A stretch of 64,000 nt of DNA from Streptomyces parvus (GTDB lineage Bacteria; Actinomycetota; Actinomycetes; Streptomycetales; Streptomycetaceae). This document shows, in pieces, positions 51,478 to 60,405 of this stretch. The stretch spans positions 4,650,001-4,714,000 of the forward strand of contig NZ_CP135079.1 in the NCBI RefSeq assembly GCF_032121415.1, read 5' to 3'. The notes under the pieces were generated by a model. That model searched no databases. It saw only the letters and a program-made list of their open reading frames with translations, and had not been told where the DNA came from. Position numbers and translations under genes: made by a program. Each line of letters opens with the position of its first letter. The stretch's first letter is position 1.

Positions 51478-52887
51478 CTACACCTGGACCGACTCCCCCT
51501 CCGGCTCGCCCTCCTCCGGTGCCTCGGCCGCCTCGGCGAGGAACCCCGGCAGCCACTCCTCCAGCTCTTCGCGCATCCTGACCGTCGCGCCGAGCTGGCA
51601 CAGCACCCCGATCGTGCTGAGCGTCACCCGGTGTATGAGGACATAGGACGGGGGGAGGTTCAGCTGCCTGCCGAGCTGATGGGCGGGGGAGCGCGGGTCC
51701 GCCACCCGGGCCGCCTGGTCACGGATCCAGCCCCGGGTGAAGACGAACTCCTCCACCTGCGTGGGCTCGATCATCGGAAGCAGGTAGTCGAGGACCTCGT
51801 CCGGGTCCAGGTCGATCGACTCCTTCACGAAGTTCTCTTCGCACAGCAGCTCGTACACCCCGGCCGCGTCGCCCTCCGTCGCCATCCTCAAGGAGTCGCC
51901 GACGGTCTGCGGCAGCCCGCCCGGAAGCCGGTCGACCGTGCCGAAGTCCAGCACGCCCAGCCGCCACGAACCGGCCGGGGTGTCCTCCTCCGGATGCTCC
52001 GGGTCCTGGGCCGGGGGCAGCAGCCGGAAGTTCCCCGGATGCGGGTCGGCGTGCAGCAGGCCGGTGCGTGCCGGACCGGAGAAGAGGAAGCGGGCCAGCA
52101 GCTGCCCCGCGCGGTCCCGCTGCTGCGCCGTACCCTCCGCGATGACCTCGGACAGCGGGATCCCGTCGATCCACTCCGTCACCAGCACCTGGTCGGCCTG
52201 GTGCACCACCTGAGGGATCACCACATCCGGATCGTCCGCGAACTCCGCCGCGTGCTCCCGCTGCGCCTGCGCCTCCAGCTCGTAGTCCAGCTCCTCCGAC
52301 ACCCGGTCGCGCAGTTCCTTGATCAACGGCTTGATGTCCACCCCCGGGACCAGCGGACCGAGCAGCCGGGCGAAGCGGCTGAGCTGGGCGAGGTCGGAGA
52401 GCAACGCCTCGCCCGCCCCGGGATACTGCACCTTCACCGCGACGACGCGGCCGTCGTGCCACACCGCACGGTGCACCTGGCCGATCGAGGCGGCAGCCGC
52501 CGGCGTGTCCTCGAACTCCAGGAAATACTCCCGCCAGTCCTCCCCCATCCGCTCCGCGAGCACCCCGTGGACCGTGCGCGCGGGCAGCGGCGGCGCGGCC
52601 TCCTGGAGCTTGGTCAGCGCGGCCCGGTAGGGGCCGGCGATCTCTTCGGGAAGCGCCGATTCGAAGACCGAGAGGGCCTGGCCCAGCTTCATGGCCCCGC
52701 CCTTCAGCTCACCCAGGGTCTTGAACAGCTGATCCGCCGTGCGCTGCTGCACCTCGCGGGCGACCAGCTCGGCCGACTTTCCGCCGATCCGCTTGCCCAG
52801 ACCCCAGGTGGCACGACCGGCGAAGCCGAGCGGAAGCGCGGCCAGCTTGGCCGTACGCGTAACCGCCTTCCGGGGAAGATCAGACAT
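51478..52887 (-). CDS. ABC1/AarF/UbiB family atypical kinase
   Basis: The 469-residue protein has the UbiB-family signatures: KLGQALS (the KxGQ loop) near 63, AAASIGQVHRAVW near 125, the catalytic LLHADPHPGNF near 275 and LDFGTVDRL near 310. UbiB-like proteins are ATPases needed for lipid and quinone metabolism; streptomycetes make menaquinone, so the client here is uncertain. The ATG at 52887 follows GGAGGGG. It is downstream of, and on the same strand as, the ThiF-like gene, 64 nt apart. Confidence 0.92.
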   Translation of the reverse strand: MSDLPRKAVTRTAKLAALPLGFAGRATWGLGKRIGGKSAELVAREVQQRTADQLFKTLGELKGGAMKLGQALSVFESALPEEIAGPYRAALTKLQEAAPPLPARTVHGVLAERMGEDWREYFLEFEDTPAAAASIGQVHRAVWHDGRVVAVKVQYPGAGEALLSDLAQLSRFARLLGPLVPGVDIKPLIKELRDRVSEELDYELEAQAQREHAAEFADDPDVVIPQVVHQADQVLVTEWIDGIPLSEVIAEGTAQQRDRAGQLLARFLFSGPARTGLLHADPHPGNFRLLPPAQDPEHPEEDTPAGSWRLGVLDFGTVDRLPGGLPQTVGDSLRMATEGDAAGVYELLCEENFVKESIDLDPDEVLDYLLPMIEPTQVEEFVFTRGWIRDQAARVADPRSPAHQLGRQLNLPPSYVLIHRVTLSTIGVLCQLGATVRMREELEEWLPGFLAEAAEAPEEGEPEGESVQV

Positions 52888-52951
52888 GTGCCCCTCCAGT
52901 TCCCAGACTGCCGTGCCGCTCGGGCCTCCGGTGTCACTCCGGCGCCGACGG

Positions 52952-54076
52952 TCACCCCGCCATTGTGTCCTGCGCCGGAACGCCACCGAAGACCCGTGCC
53001 CCTCCAGCGCCCCCGGCGGCCCCGCAGGAGCAGTCCGCATGTGGGCCGATCTGCTCGGAACGCCAGTCCAGCAGTGGTAGAGCGGCCTCCCAGCGGGTTC
53101 CGGTGCAGGCGGGAAGATCTCCGTCCAGGAACGCCAGGGCGTGCGCCGCTGCCAGACCGGCGACCGCCGTAGCGAGCCCCAGATCGCAGGCGGGCACCGC
53201 TCCCCGCCGCCCGGAACGCCACTGTGCCAGCATCCGGGGCCACTGCGGATCCCGGTCCGCACGGTGCAGCTCCAGGCACCCCGCGCAGCCGGTGCCCCCG
53301 GGCAGGACGAGCGGCCCGACCACCCCGGTGGCCTCGATCACTCCCGCATAGAGATGAGGAGTGCCCGACGCGATCCAGGGACCCGCGGTGTCCGCGACCG
53401 GTGCGTACACCGCGAGGCCGTCCCGGGGAGCGACCACGATCAGGGACAGGCCGGGCTCCTCGGTGCTCTCCGCCGGGCCGGTCCCGGGTGCCGAACGGCG
53501 GACGAGCCGGCGGGCCGCGACATCGCGCCGTTCCCCCACGGACGCCGGAGGGAGGCCCCCGGGCGCCACGTCCCAGGGCTCGGCCCGGCCCCCGTCGAGC
53601 ACCTCCACATGCCCCACCCCCGCACCGGAGAGCACGGAGGCGATGGACGCCCCGACCCGGCCCGCACCCCGCACCTGGACCCGCATCGCCCGCCGGGCCT
53701 CCATCCGCCGCAGCCCGCCGCCCGGCTCGGGACGAACGACCGACAGCGAGGCCACGTCGGGGCGCTGGCGGTCCATCACCTCGGCACGTCGGCGCAGCAC
53801 ATCGGCTTGCGGACCCGCCGACCTCGGGTCGTCGAGGAGCCCGGCCTCCGTCAACCGGGCCAGGAGGACGTCCACATGATGTTCCGACAGCTCCAGTGCG
53901 CGCGCCTCTTCGTAGAGCAGCGGCAGTCCACGCGTGCCGTCGAGCAGTTCCAGGAAGCTCCCCGTGGCGATGTCCACCGGCCCGAGCGTCACGGCATGCG
54001 CGGGTGTCACGCCGAACTGCACGGTGTTCCGTCCGCGCCAGGCGCGACGCAGTGCGGGCTTCAGCATCGGATACAT
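52952..54076 (-). CDS. ThiF/E1-like protein, TOMM leader-binding type
   Basis: The 374-residue protein has an N-terminal winged-helix-like part (MYPMLKPALRRAWRGRNTVQ, then LLDGTRGLPLLYEEA) resembling the peptide-recognition domain of azole-forming cyclodehydratase partners. A Rossmann E1-like domain follows (VRGAGRVGASIASVLSGAGV near 155). The zinc Cys pattern is partial: GCAGC near 270 and DCSCG near 355. No YcaO or precursor peptide gene is nearby, so it is an orphan of this family. ATG 54076 follows GGGGGGAAG. Its function is unknown. Confidence 0.75.
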   Translation of the reverse strand: MYPMLKPALRRAWRGRNTVQFGVTPAHAVTLGPVDIATGSFLELLDGTRGLPLLYEEARALELSEHHVDVLLARLTEAGLLDDPRSAGPQADVLRRRAEVMDRQRPDVASLSVVRPEPGGGLRRMEARRAMRVQVRGAGRVGASIASVLSGAGVGHVEVLDGGRAEPWDVAPGGLPPASVGERRDVAARRLVRRSAPGTGPAESTEEPGLSLIVVAPRDGLAVYAPVADTAGPWIASGTPHLYAGVIEATGVVGPLVLPGGTGCAGCLELHRADRDPQWPRMLAQWRSGRRGAVPACDLGLATAVAGLAAAHALAFLDGDLPACTGTRWEAALPLLDWRSEQIGPHADCSCGAAGGAGGARVFGGVPAQDTMAG

Positions 54077-54307
54077 GACTTCCCCCCGAGAAATGCCGCG
54101 GGCACGGGTGCGCCCGCCGACCTGCTGATCCGCAGAGCTTCGGATCTTTCCGTTCTTTCCGCAGGACCACCGCCAGAATGCGGGTCCGCCGCGACCCGTG
54201 CGCGGAGTTGTCCACAGGCCCGGGCTGTTCATCGGATAATCCGGGGATTGCGGTCGAACTGTTCCCGGGGCGGGACTTCTCTCCCGGACAGCGGGTAACG
54301 TCGTGGC

Positions 54308-54919
54308 GTGCCCGCCGACCCCTCGTACGGCTCCGCCGGGGAGACCCCCGCGCGCAGCGCCGAAAGCCATCAGCGCAGCGCGGCAGCCCATCCGGCCCGC
54401 GCTTCGGCGACGAGCGCGGTCGAGGTGCGCCGGAGCACGCGACGCAGGAAGTCGGTCTCCGCCTACCGCGAGGGCGACCGTACGATCGTGCTCATCCCCG
54501 CCCGGATGTCGAAGGCGGAGGAGCGGCGCTGGGTGGGCGTGATGCTGGACAAGCTCGCCGCCCAGGAGAGCAAGCGGCACCTGGGCGACACCGAGCTCGC
54601 GGAGCGTGCCGCCCGGCTGTCCGCCCAGTATTTCGACGGTCGCGCCAGGCCCGCGTCGGTGCGCTGGGTGACCAACCAGAACACCCGCTGGGGCTCGTGC
54701 ACCCCCGCCGAGGGCAGCATCAGACTCTCGCACCGGCTGCAGGGCATGCCGGAGTACGTCGTCGACTACGTACTCCTCCACGAGCTGGCGCACCTGCTCG
54801 TCCCCGGACACGGTCCGGGGTTCTGGCGGCTGCTGGAGGCGTATCCGCGCACCGAGCGAGCCCGGGGGTTCCTGGAGGGCGTGGTGGCGGCCGAGCGGCT
54901 GCCCGCCGACGACGAGTGA
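54308..54919 (+). CDS. YgjP/SprT-like metallopeptidase domain protein
   Basis: The 203-residue protein has a zinc-protease motif HELAH at 158-162 with a third ligand candidate His168 (LLVPGHG), and the upstream RWGSCTPAEGSIRLSHRL segment typical of the YgjP (DUF45) family. The first 50 residues are disordered. Its role is unknown; relatives are linked to protein-DNA crosslink repair or to processing. TAACGT ends 6 nt before the GTG and no ribosome site is seen, so it is likely leaderless. It is divergent from the ThiF-like gene. Confidence 0.88.
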   Translation: MPADPSYGSAGETPARSAESHQRSAAAHPARASATSAVEVRRSTRRRKSVSAYREGDRTIVLIPARMSKAEERRWVGVMLDKLAAQESKRHLGDTELAERAARLSAQYFDGRARPASVRWVTNQNTRWGSCTPAEGSIRLSHRLQGMPEYVVDYVLLHELAHLLVPGHGPGFWRLLEAYPRTERARGFLEGVVAAERLPADDE

Positions 54920-55040
54920 TCCGGGGTCATTCGCGTTCGTCGATTCTGTACCGGGTGTGTACCGGCTTGGTCCGATGTCGTTGTTTGCGGTTAGCCTGAC
55001 GCGACGCATTTACCTTCGGGATGGGGGACGGTCGTTACGC

Positions 55041-56666
55041 ATGGCCAGGGAATTCCAACGCGGCCACAAGGCCAAGATCAGTGATCTCACGGCAGGGACG
55101 GATCTGTACGTGGGCGTGCAGATCGCAGCGCCGGGGCTGACCTTCGACATCAGCTGCTTCGGCCTCGACGCCAACGAGCAGCTCTCCGACGACCGGTACT
55201 TCATCTTCTTCAACCAGCCGAAGTCGCCCGAGGAGTCCATCCAGCTCCTGGGCGCGCAGTCCGGTGACACCGAGTCCTTCCGCGTCACGCTCGACCGCAT
55301 CCCGGCAGCCATCCAGAAGCTCTCCTTCACCGCGACGCTCGACGGCGCCGGGCAGATGTCCCAGATCGGCCCGGGGTACATCCGGATCGTCGCGGGCGGC
55401 GAGGAAGTGGTGCGGTACTCCTTCACCGGATCGGAGTTCACCACCGAGCGCGCGGTGATGCTCGGCGACTTCTATCTGAAGGACGTCTGGCGTTTCGCCG
55501 CCGTCGGGCAGGGCTTCGACGGCGGTCTGGAAGCGCTCCTGAAGAACTTCGGCGGCGAGGTCGCCGAGGAAGAGGCGCCGCCCGCCCCGGCGGCAGCCGC
55601 CCCGGGCTTCGCCCCGCCGGCCCAGGCCGCCGCGCCCCCGGCCTTCGGCGCGCCTGCCGCCCCGTCCGCGCCCCCGGCCTTCGGCGCGCCTGCCGCCCCG
55701 TCCGCGCCCACGCCACCGCCCGCGCCGCAGCAGCCGGTGCACACGGCACCGACGATCGCCGCCCCGCTGGCACCTCAGGCCCCCGTGGCTCCGCAGGCGC
55801 CCCAGGCCCCGTCCCCGTACGGCCAACCCCAGCAGCCGCAGTTCGGCCAGGTCCCGGGCCAGGCCGCCCCGCCCGCCGCTCCCTTCGGCCAGCAGGCCCC
55901 CGCTCCCTATGGTCAGCCCGCGCCGGCCCCGTACGGTCAGCAGCTCCCCGGCTCCCTGCCCCCGGTCGCCCCGCAGGGCGTGCCCCAGGGTGTGCCGGCC
56001 ACGGGCGCGGGTCTTCAGGCGGCCCTCCAGCCGTACAAGGAGACCGCGACCGGGCAGCGCTGGACCCCGCAGAACCAGCAGCTCATGCGGGTGGACCTGA
56101 CCATGGGCGGAGCCGGGGTCCTGGCCCGCCAGGGCAGCATGGTGATGTATCAGGGCAAGGTGGACTTCGGCTACAAGAGCGCCGGATTCGTCGGCCGGGC
56201 CGTGGGCAACGCCACCGGCCAGGAGATGCAGCTGATGCGCTGTACCGGCCGCGGCCAGGTCTTCCTCGCCGAGGAGGGCTCGCACCTGCACCCGATCGAG
56301 CTGCAGGGCGACGGCATCTGCGTCTCCGCCGAGAACGTCCTCGCCTTCGACGAGTCCCTCCAGTACGAGGTGCGCAGGGTCGAGGGCCACGGCATCCCGG
56401 GCGGCGCGCTGTTCACCATGCTGTTCCAGGGCGCCGGCACCGTGATCGTGAAGACCCACGGCACCCCGGTCGTCCTGCCGGTCACGCCCACCACGTTCGC
56501 CGACTGCAACGCGGTCGTCGCCTGGTCGGCCGCCTCCCAGGTGATCGTCTCCAGCCAGGTCCGGCTGCGGCGCAACGCGTACCCGGGACACAGCGGCGAG
56601 ACCGTGAACCTCCAGTTCCGGGGAGCTCCCGGCAACTTCATCGTCGTCCAGCCCTACGAGGTCTGA
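55041..56666 (+). CDS. TerD domain fused to AIM24 domain
   Basis: The 541-residue protein begins with a TerD domain (1-175; LYVGVQIAAPGLTFDISCFG, then LSDDRYFIFFNQ), the calcium-binding stress and tellurite-resistance family. A Pro/Ala/Gln-rich linker of about 150 residues follows, containing a 36-bp tandem repeat. A C-terminal AIM24-like beta domain (about 325-541) has FAGQG- and EVRRVEGHGIPGG-type glycine turns. The ATG at 55041 starts the conserved TerD sequence. Two stand-alone AIM24 genes follow within 20 nt each, so the three should be co-expressed and may assemble together. Fusion of these two domains is unusual. Confidence 0.9.
   Translation: MAREFQRGHKAKISDLTAGTDLYVGVQIAAPGLTFDISCFGLDANEQLSDDRYFIFFNQPKSPEESIQLLGAQSGDTESFRVTLDRIPAAIQKLSFTATLDGAGQMSQIGPGYIRIVAGGEEVVRYSFTGSEFTTERAVMLGDFYLKDVWRFAAVGQGFDGGLEALLKNFGGEVAEEEAPPAPAAAAPGFAPPAQAAAPPAFGAPAAPSAPPAFGAPAAPSAPTPPPAPQQPVHTAPTIAAPLAPQAPVAPQAPQAPSPYGQPQQPQFGQVPGQAAPPAAPFGQQAPAPYGQPAPAPYGQQLPGSLPPVAPQGVPQGVPATGAGLQAALQPYKETATGQRWTPQNQQLMRVDLTMGGAGVLARQGSMVMYQGKVDFGYKSAGFVGRAVGNATGQEMQLMRCTGRGQVFLAEEGSHLHPIELQGDGICVSAENVLAFDESLQYEVRRVEGHGIPGGALFTMLFQGAGTVIVKTHGTPVVLPVTPTTFADCNAVVAWSAASQVIVSSQVRLRRNAYPGHSGETVNLQFRGAPGNFIVVQPYEV
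55632..55703 (+). repeat. Perfect 36-bp tandem duplication in the linker
   Basis: Two identical 36-bp units (55632-55667 and 55668-55703) encode AFGAPAAPSAPP-type repeats in the disordered linker of the TerD-AIM24 protein. The exact identity suggests recent duplication. Confidence 0.8.
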
Positions 56667-56677
56667 GGGAGCCCGTC

Positions 56678-57358
56678 ATGAACCAGCAACTCGCGGGCTT
56701 CGCCCCGACCCCCGTCACGGCCCGGATGGAGAACCACGGCAGGACCATGCTCAAGGTCGCCATGGCCTCCGGGCAGGACCTCTTCGCACGCACCGGTTCG
56801 ATGGTCGCGTACGAGGGCTTCATCCAGTACGAGCCCAACCCGCCCGCCGCGCGGCAGATCGCCTCCCAGTGGATCACCGGCGAGGGCGCACCCATCATGA
56901 AGTGCTCCGGCGACGGGCTGCTCTACCTCGCCGACTACGGCGCCGACGTGGTCGTCATCAACCTCGACAACGACTCCATCTCCGTCAACGGCACCAACCT
57001 CCTCGCCTTCGACGCCCATCTCACCTGGGGCGTCGAGAAGGTCAAGGGACTCGCCAAGTTCGCCGGTCAGGGCCTGTGGAACGTCGTCGTCCAGGGCACC
57101 GGATGGGTCGCCATCACCTCCCGGGGCACCCCGATCGTCGTCGACTGCGGACGCGGAGAGGACGAGACGTATGTCGACCCGGACGCACTCGTCGCCTGGT
57201 CCCCGAACCTCAAGGTGAAGGGCAAGCGCAGCTTCAAGGCGGGCTCGCTGATCGGGCGGGGCAGCGGCGAGGCGTACCAGATGGCCTTCTCCGGCCAGGG
57301 CATCGTCGTCGTCCAGCCGAGCGAGGACAGCACGGACCGCCTGCGGATCCGGAACTGA
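56678..57358 (+). CDS. AIM24 family protein
   Basis: The 226-residue product is a single AIM24-type beta domain (GQDLFARTGSMVAYEGFIQY; DYGADVVVINLDNDSISVNG; VVQGTGWVAI). The family is named after a yeast mitochondrial protein and is widespread in bacteria with no proven activity. No signal peptide or membrane segment is present. It starts 12 nt after the TerD fusion gene and is followed by a paralogue. Confidence 0.9.
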   Translation: MNQQLAGFAPTPVTARMENHGRTMLKVAMASGQDLFARTGSMVAYEGFIQYEPNPPAARQIASQWITGEGAPIMKCSGDGLLYLADYGADVVVINLDNDSISVNGTNLLAFDAHLTWGVEKVKGLAKFAGQGLWNVVVQGTGWVAITSRGTPIVVDCGRGEDETYVDPDALVAWSPNLKVKGKRSFKAGSLIGRGSGEAYQMAFSGQGIVVVQPSEDSTDRLRIRN

Positions 57359-57377
57359 CGGGGAGGGAGAACACATC

Positions 57378-58133
57378 ATGCAGAGTCCGCTTTTCAGCTA
57401 CACCGAGCAGCAGACCCAGGACCGGTACGCGATCCAGAACCCGCAGCTCCTGCGGGTCTCGCTGACCGGCCACGACGACATCCTCGCCCGCAAGGGCGCG
57501 ATGGTCGCCTACCAGGGACTGATGGACTTCGACGGGGAATACCAGTCGCGGAGCCAGCGCAACGCCCGCGCACGCACCGGCGAGGGCCTCGACCTGATGC
57601 GCGTGTCCGGCCAGGGCACCGTCTACCTCGCCAACCTCGCGCAGTACATCCACGTCGTGGACGTCGACCGCGAGGGGATGACCGTGGACAGCTCCTACGT
57701 CCTCGCGCTCGACTCCTCGCTCCACACCGAGGTCATCGCGGTCGACAGCCAGTACGGCATCTCCGGCAGCGGCAAGTACCAGCTCAACATCTCCGGCTCG
57801 GGCAAGGTCGCCCTCATGACCTCGGGCCAGCCGCTGATGATGCAGGTCACGCCCGAGAAGTACGTCAACGTAGACGCGGACGCGATCGTCGCCTGGTCCA
57901 GTTCGCTGCGCGTGCAGATGCAGGCCCAGACGCACTCCTCCGGCGTCTTCAGGCGTCGTGGCACCACGGGGGAGGGCTGGGAGCTGAGCTTTCTCGGCCA
58001 GGGCTTCGCCCTGGTCCAGCCGAGCGAGGTCATGCCCCCGCAGAACGCCCAGATCGGCCAGGGCGCCCGTGCCCAGTTCGGCATGGGCCAGCAGGGCTCC
58101 CACGGCCAGAACCAGAACAACGCCTGGAACTGA
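57378..58133 (+). CDS. AIM24 family protein
   Basis: This 251-residue paralogue of the preceding gene has the same domain (HDDILARKGAMVAYQGLMDF; ISGSGKVALMTSGQP) and a Gln/Gly/Asn-rich C-terminal tail (residues 225-251) that may be sticky or disordered. The ATG follows GGGAGGGAG. It ends the three-gene operon at a strong terminator. Confidence 0.9.
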   Translation: MQSPLFSYTEQQTQDRYAIQNPQLLRVSLTGHDDILARKGAMVAYQGLMDFDGEYQSRSQRNARARTGEGLDLMRVSGQGTVYLANLAQYIHVVDVDREGMTVDSSYVLALDSSLHTEVIAVDSQYGISGSGKYQLNISGSGKVALMTSGQPLMMQVTPEKYVNVDADAIVAWSSSLRVQMQAQTHSSGVFRRRGTTGEGWELSFLGQGFALVQPSEVMPPQNAQIGQGARAQFGMGQQGSHGQNQNNAWN

Positions 58134-58166
58134 CCGGCACCGGGGCCGGTCCGGCGGAAGACAGCG

Positions 58167-58199
58167 GTAAGGGGCGGCCTTCGGGAGGCCGCCCCTTAC
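58167..58199. terminator. Bidirectional hairpin terminator
   Basis: A perfect 13-bp stem (GTAAGGGGCGGCC and complement) with a TTCGGGA loop separates the AIM24 operon from the convergent Nudix gene. Confidence 0.85.
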
Positions 58200-58221
58200 G
58201 CATATCGCCTGCGGTCCGCCG

Positions 58222-58770
58222 CTACAGCCGGGCCCGCGTCGCCTCCAGCAACCGGACGACCGAGGCGTCGGCCACCCCGGGCACGTCCGCGTAGTCGAAC
58301 CAGCGCAGCTCCAGGGACTCCTCGCTGATCCGCTCCGCCGCCCCGGCGGGGGCCAGCGCGGCGTACTGCACGTCGAGGTGCCGGTTGCAGGGGGACGGAA
58401 TCGGGTGCCGGTCCAGCCGGACCGGTCCGCCGGGCAGCAGGGTGAGCCCCGCGATGCCGGACTCCTCCGTCGCCTCCCGGCGCGCCGCTGCCTCCAGGGT
58501 GGCGTCCTGCGGTTCGCAGTGGCCGCCCATCTGGAGCCACATCCCGAGCTTCCGGTGCAGGGTCAGCAGAACCTTGCCCCGCTCCGGATCGATCACCAGG
58601 GCGCTGGCCGTCAGATGCCCGGCCCCGCACGCCTTCCACATGCCGTCGTCGTGGCGTGCGAGATGGTCCAGGTAGGCCTGACGCAGCTCCGCCTGTTCAC
58701 CGCGTGCGTCCTCGGGGCCCTCGGGGGCGTATCCCTTCAGTACGAGGGCGGCGTCGTCGCGCAGGGTCAC
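58222..58770 (-). CDS. Nudix hydrolase
   Basis: The 182-residue enzyme should hydrolyse a nucleoside diphosphate derivative. The Nudix box reads GGHCEPQDATLEAAARREAT followed by EESGI, with Asp in place of the usual first Glu; the catalytic REATEE part is intact. An N-terminal helical stretch of 45 residues precedes the domain. The GTG start overlaps the stop of the upstream metalloprotease gene as GTGA, so the two are translationally coupled. Confidence 0.9.
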   Translation of the reverse strand: MTLRDDAALVLKGYAPEGPEDARGEQAELRQAYLDHLARHDDGMWKACGAGHLTASALVIDPERGKVLLTLHRKLGMWLQMGGHCEPQDATLEAAARREATEESGIAGLTLLPGGPVRLDRHPIPSPCNRHLDVQYAALAPAGAAERISEESLELRWFDYADVPGVADASVVRLLEATRARL

Positions 58771-60215
58771 TGGTCGCGGCCGTCCTTGCCGTCCTCGCCC
58801 TTGTCGTCGCCCTGGTCCTCGGCGTCGGACTCGGGGGCCTTCGGTTTGCCGGAGCCCTTCGCCGCCTCGCCGAGCATCTTGTCCAGCTCGGAGAAGTCGG
58901 CCTGCTCGTGGTGGACGAAGCCGTCCGGGTCGTCCAGGTCGTGGGCGGTCGGCAGCATGTCAGGGTGGGCCCAGAGCGCGTCCCGGCCCTCCAGACCCCG
59001 GGCGTCCGTGAGCGAGGCCCACAGGCGCGAGGCGTCCCGCAGCCGGCGCGGGCGCAGCTGGAGACCGATGAGCGTGGCGAACGTCTGCTCGGCCGGTCCA
59101 CCGGAGGCGCGACGCCTGCGCATCGTCTCGCGCAGCGCGTCGGACGAGGTCAGCCGGGACTTCGCGGCCTCGTGGACCACCGCGTCCACCCAGCCCTCCA
59201 CCAGGGCCAGAGCCGTCTCCAGACGGGCCAGGGACGCCTTCTGCCCGGGCGTGTCCTCCGGCTGGAACATGCCCTGCTGAAGGGCGTCCTGCAGCTGCTC
59301 CGGCTGCGAGGGGTCGAACTGGCCGACGACGTCCTCCAACTTGCTGGTGTCGACCTTGATGCCGCGCGCATACGCCTCGACGGCACCGAACAGATGCGAC
59401 CGCAGCCACGGCACATGGGCGAAGAGCCGCTGGTGAGCGGCCTCGCGCAGGGCCAGATACAGCCGGACCTCGTCCTGCGGGACGCTGAGGTCCTTGCCGA
59501 ACCGCTCCACGTTCAGCGGGAGGAGCGCGGCCTTGCCCGCAGGACCGAGCGGCAGCCCGATGTCGGTGGAACCGACCACCTCACCGGCCAGCGTGCCCAC
59601 GGCCTGCCCGATCTGCTGGCCGAACATGGCGCCGCCCATCGACCGCATCATGCCGATCAGCGGGCCCGCCATGGCCTGCATCTCCTCGGGCAGCACGTCG
59701 CCCATGGCCAGGCCCACCCGCTCGGCCACCGGGTCGACCAGCTGCTGCCAGGCCGGCAGCGTCGCCTCGACCCACTCCGCGCGGCTCCACGCCACGGTGG
59801 AGACCGAACCGGAGGGCATCGACGTCACGCCGTCCAGCCAGAGGTCCGCCAGGCGCAGCGCCTCGTCGACCGACGTGCGTTCCGACGGGCCGACGCTGGC
59901 GTCCTTCGTGCCGTCCGGGGTGCCCTGCGACACCGTCTGCCGGGCGATCTGCTTGGCCATGTCCCAGTTCACGGGACCGCCCTCGTAGCTCAGCATCTGG
60001 CCGAGCTGCTGGAAGGCCGCACCGAGATCGTTCGGATTCATCGAGCCGAACATTGCGGCGAACGGGTTGTCCCCGCCCGCCCCCGGCCCGAAACCGAACG
60101 GGTTTCCCATCCCGCCCGCGCTCTGCCCACCCTCGGTGGGGTCCTTCTTCTTGCCCTCGTCGCCGTTCTCCGGCTCCTCCGGCGGAAGGCCGAATCCGAA
60201 TGGGGTGTCACTCAC
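58767..60215 (-). CDS. Zinc-dependent metalloprotease family protein (DUF2342-type)
   Basis: The 482-residue protein has a disordered Gly/Asn/Pro-rich N-terminus (PFGFG repeated twice), a helical core with GPLIGMMRSMGGAMFGQQIG, and REAAHQRLF, the family's HxxxH-like segment. An acidic, Lys/Asp/Gly-rich C-terminal tail ends the protein. I recognise the actinobacterial family annotated as zinc-dependent metalloprotease or F420-associated hydrolase; activity is not proven. The GTG start follows GAGGAAACCC. Confidence 0.82.
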   Translation of the reverse strand: MSDTPFGFGLPPEEPENGDEGKKKDPTEGGQSAGGMGNPFGFGPGAGGDNPFAAMFGSMNPNDLGAAFQQLGQMLSYEGGPVNWDMAKQIARQTVSQGTPDGTKDASVGPSERTSVDEALRLADLWLDGVTSMPSGSVSTVAWSRAEWVEATLPAWQQLVDPVAERVGLAMGDVLPEEMQAMAGPLIGMMRSMGGAMFGQQIGQAVGTLAGEVVGSTDIGLPLGPAGKAALLPLNVERFGKDLSVPQDEVRLYLALREAAHQRLFAHVPWLRSHLFGAVEAYARGIKVDTSKLEDVVGQFDPSQPEQLQDALQQGMFQPEDTPGQKASLARLETALALVEGWVDAVVHEAAKSRLTSSDALRETMRRRRASGGPAEQTFATLIGLQLRPRRLRDASRLWASLTDARGLEGRDALWAHPDMLPTAHDLDDPDGFVHHEQADFSELDKMLGEAAKGSGKPKAPESDAEDQGDDKGEDGKDGRDQ

Positions 60216-60405
60216 GGGTTTCCTCGGCTCGTAGGGCCGCCGGCTCGAACCGACGGCGACTGCCCGACATCACCATCCAGCGTAGACACCACGCCCGCTT
60301 CGGGCCTCAGTGCTCCGCCGACTCCCGGCCTGCGGCAGGATGGACGCCACCTGGTACGTACGCGTCATTCGGGTACGTACTGAAGACAACCGCTGGAGAC
60401 GCCCG

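Noticed and set aside
52952..54076. Possible RiPP biosynthetic cluster around the ThiF-like gene.
   Set aside because: The neighbours are an ABC1 kinase and a YgjP-like gene; no precursor peptide, YcaO or transporter is present.
55632..55703. 36-bp repeats considered as a CRISPR remnant.
   Set aside because: The two units are directly adjacent with no spacer and lie in a coding linker.
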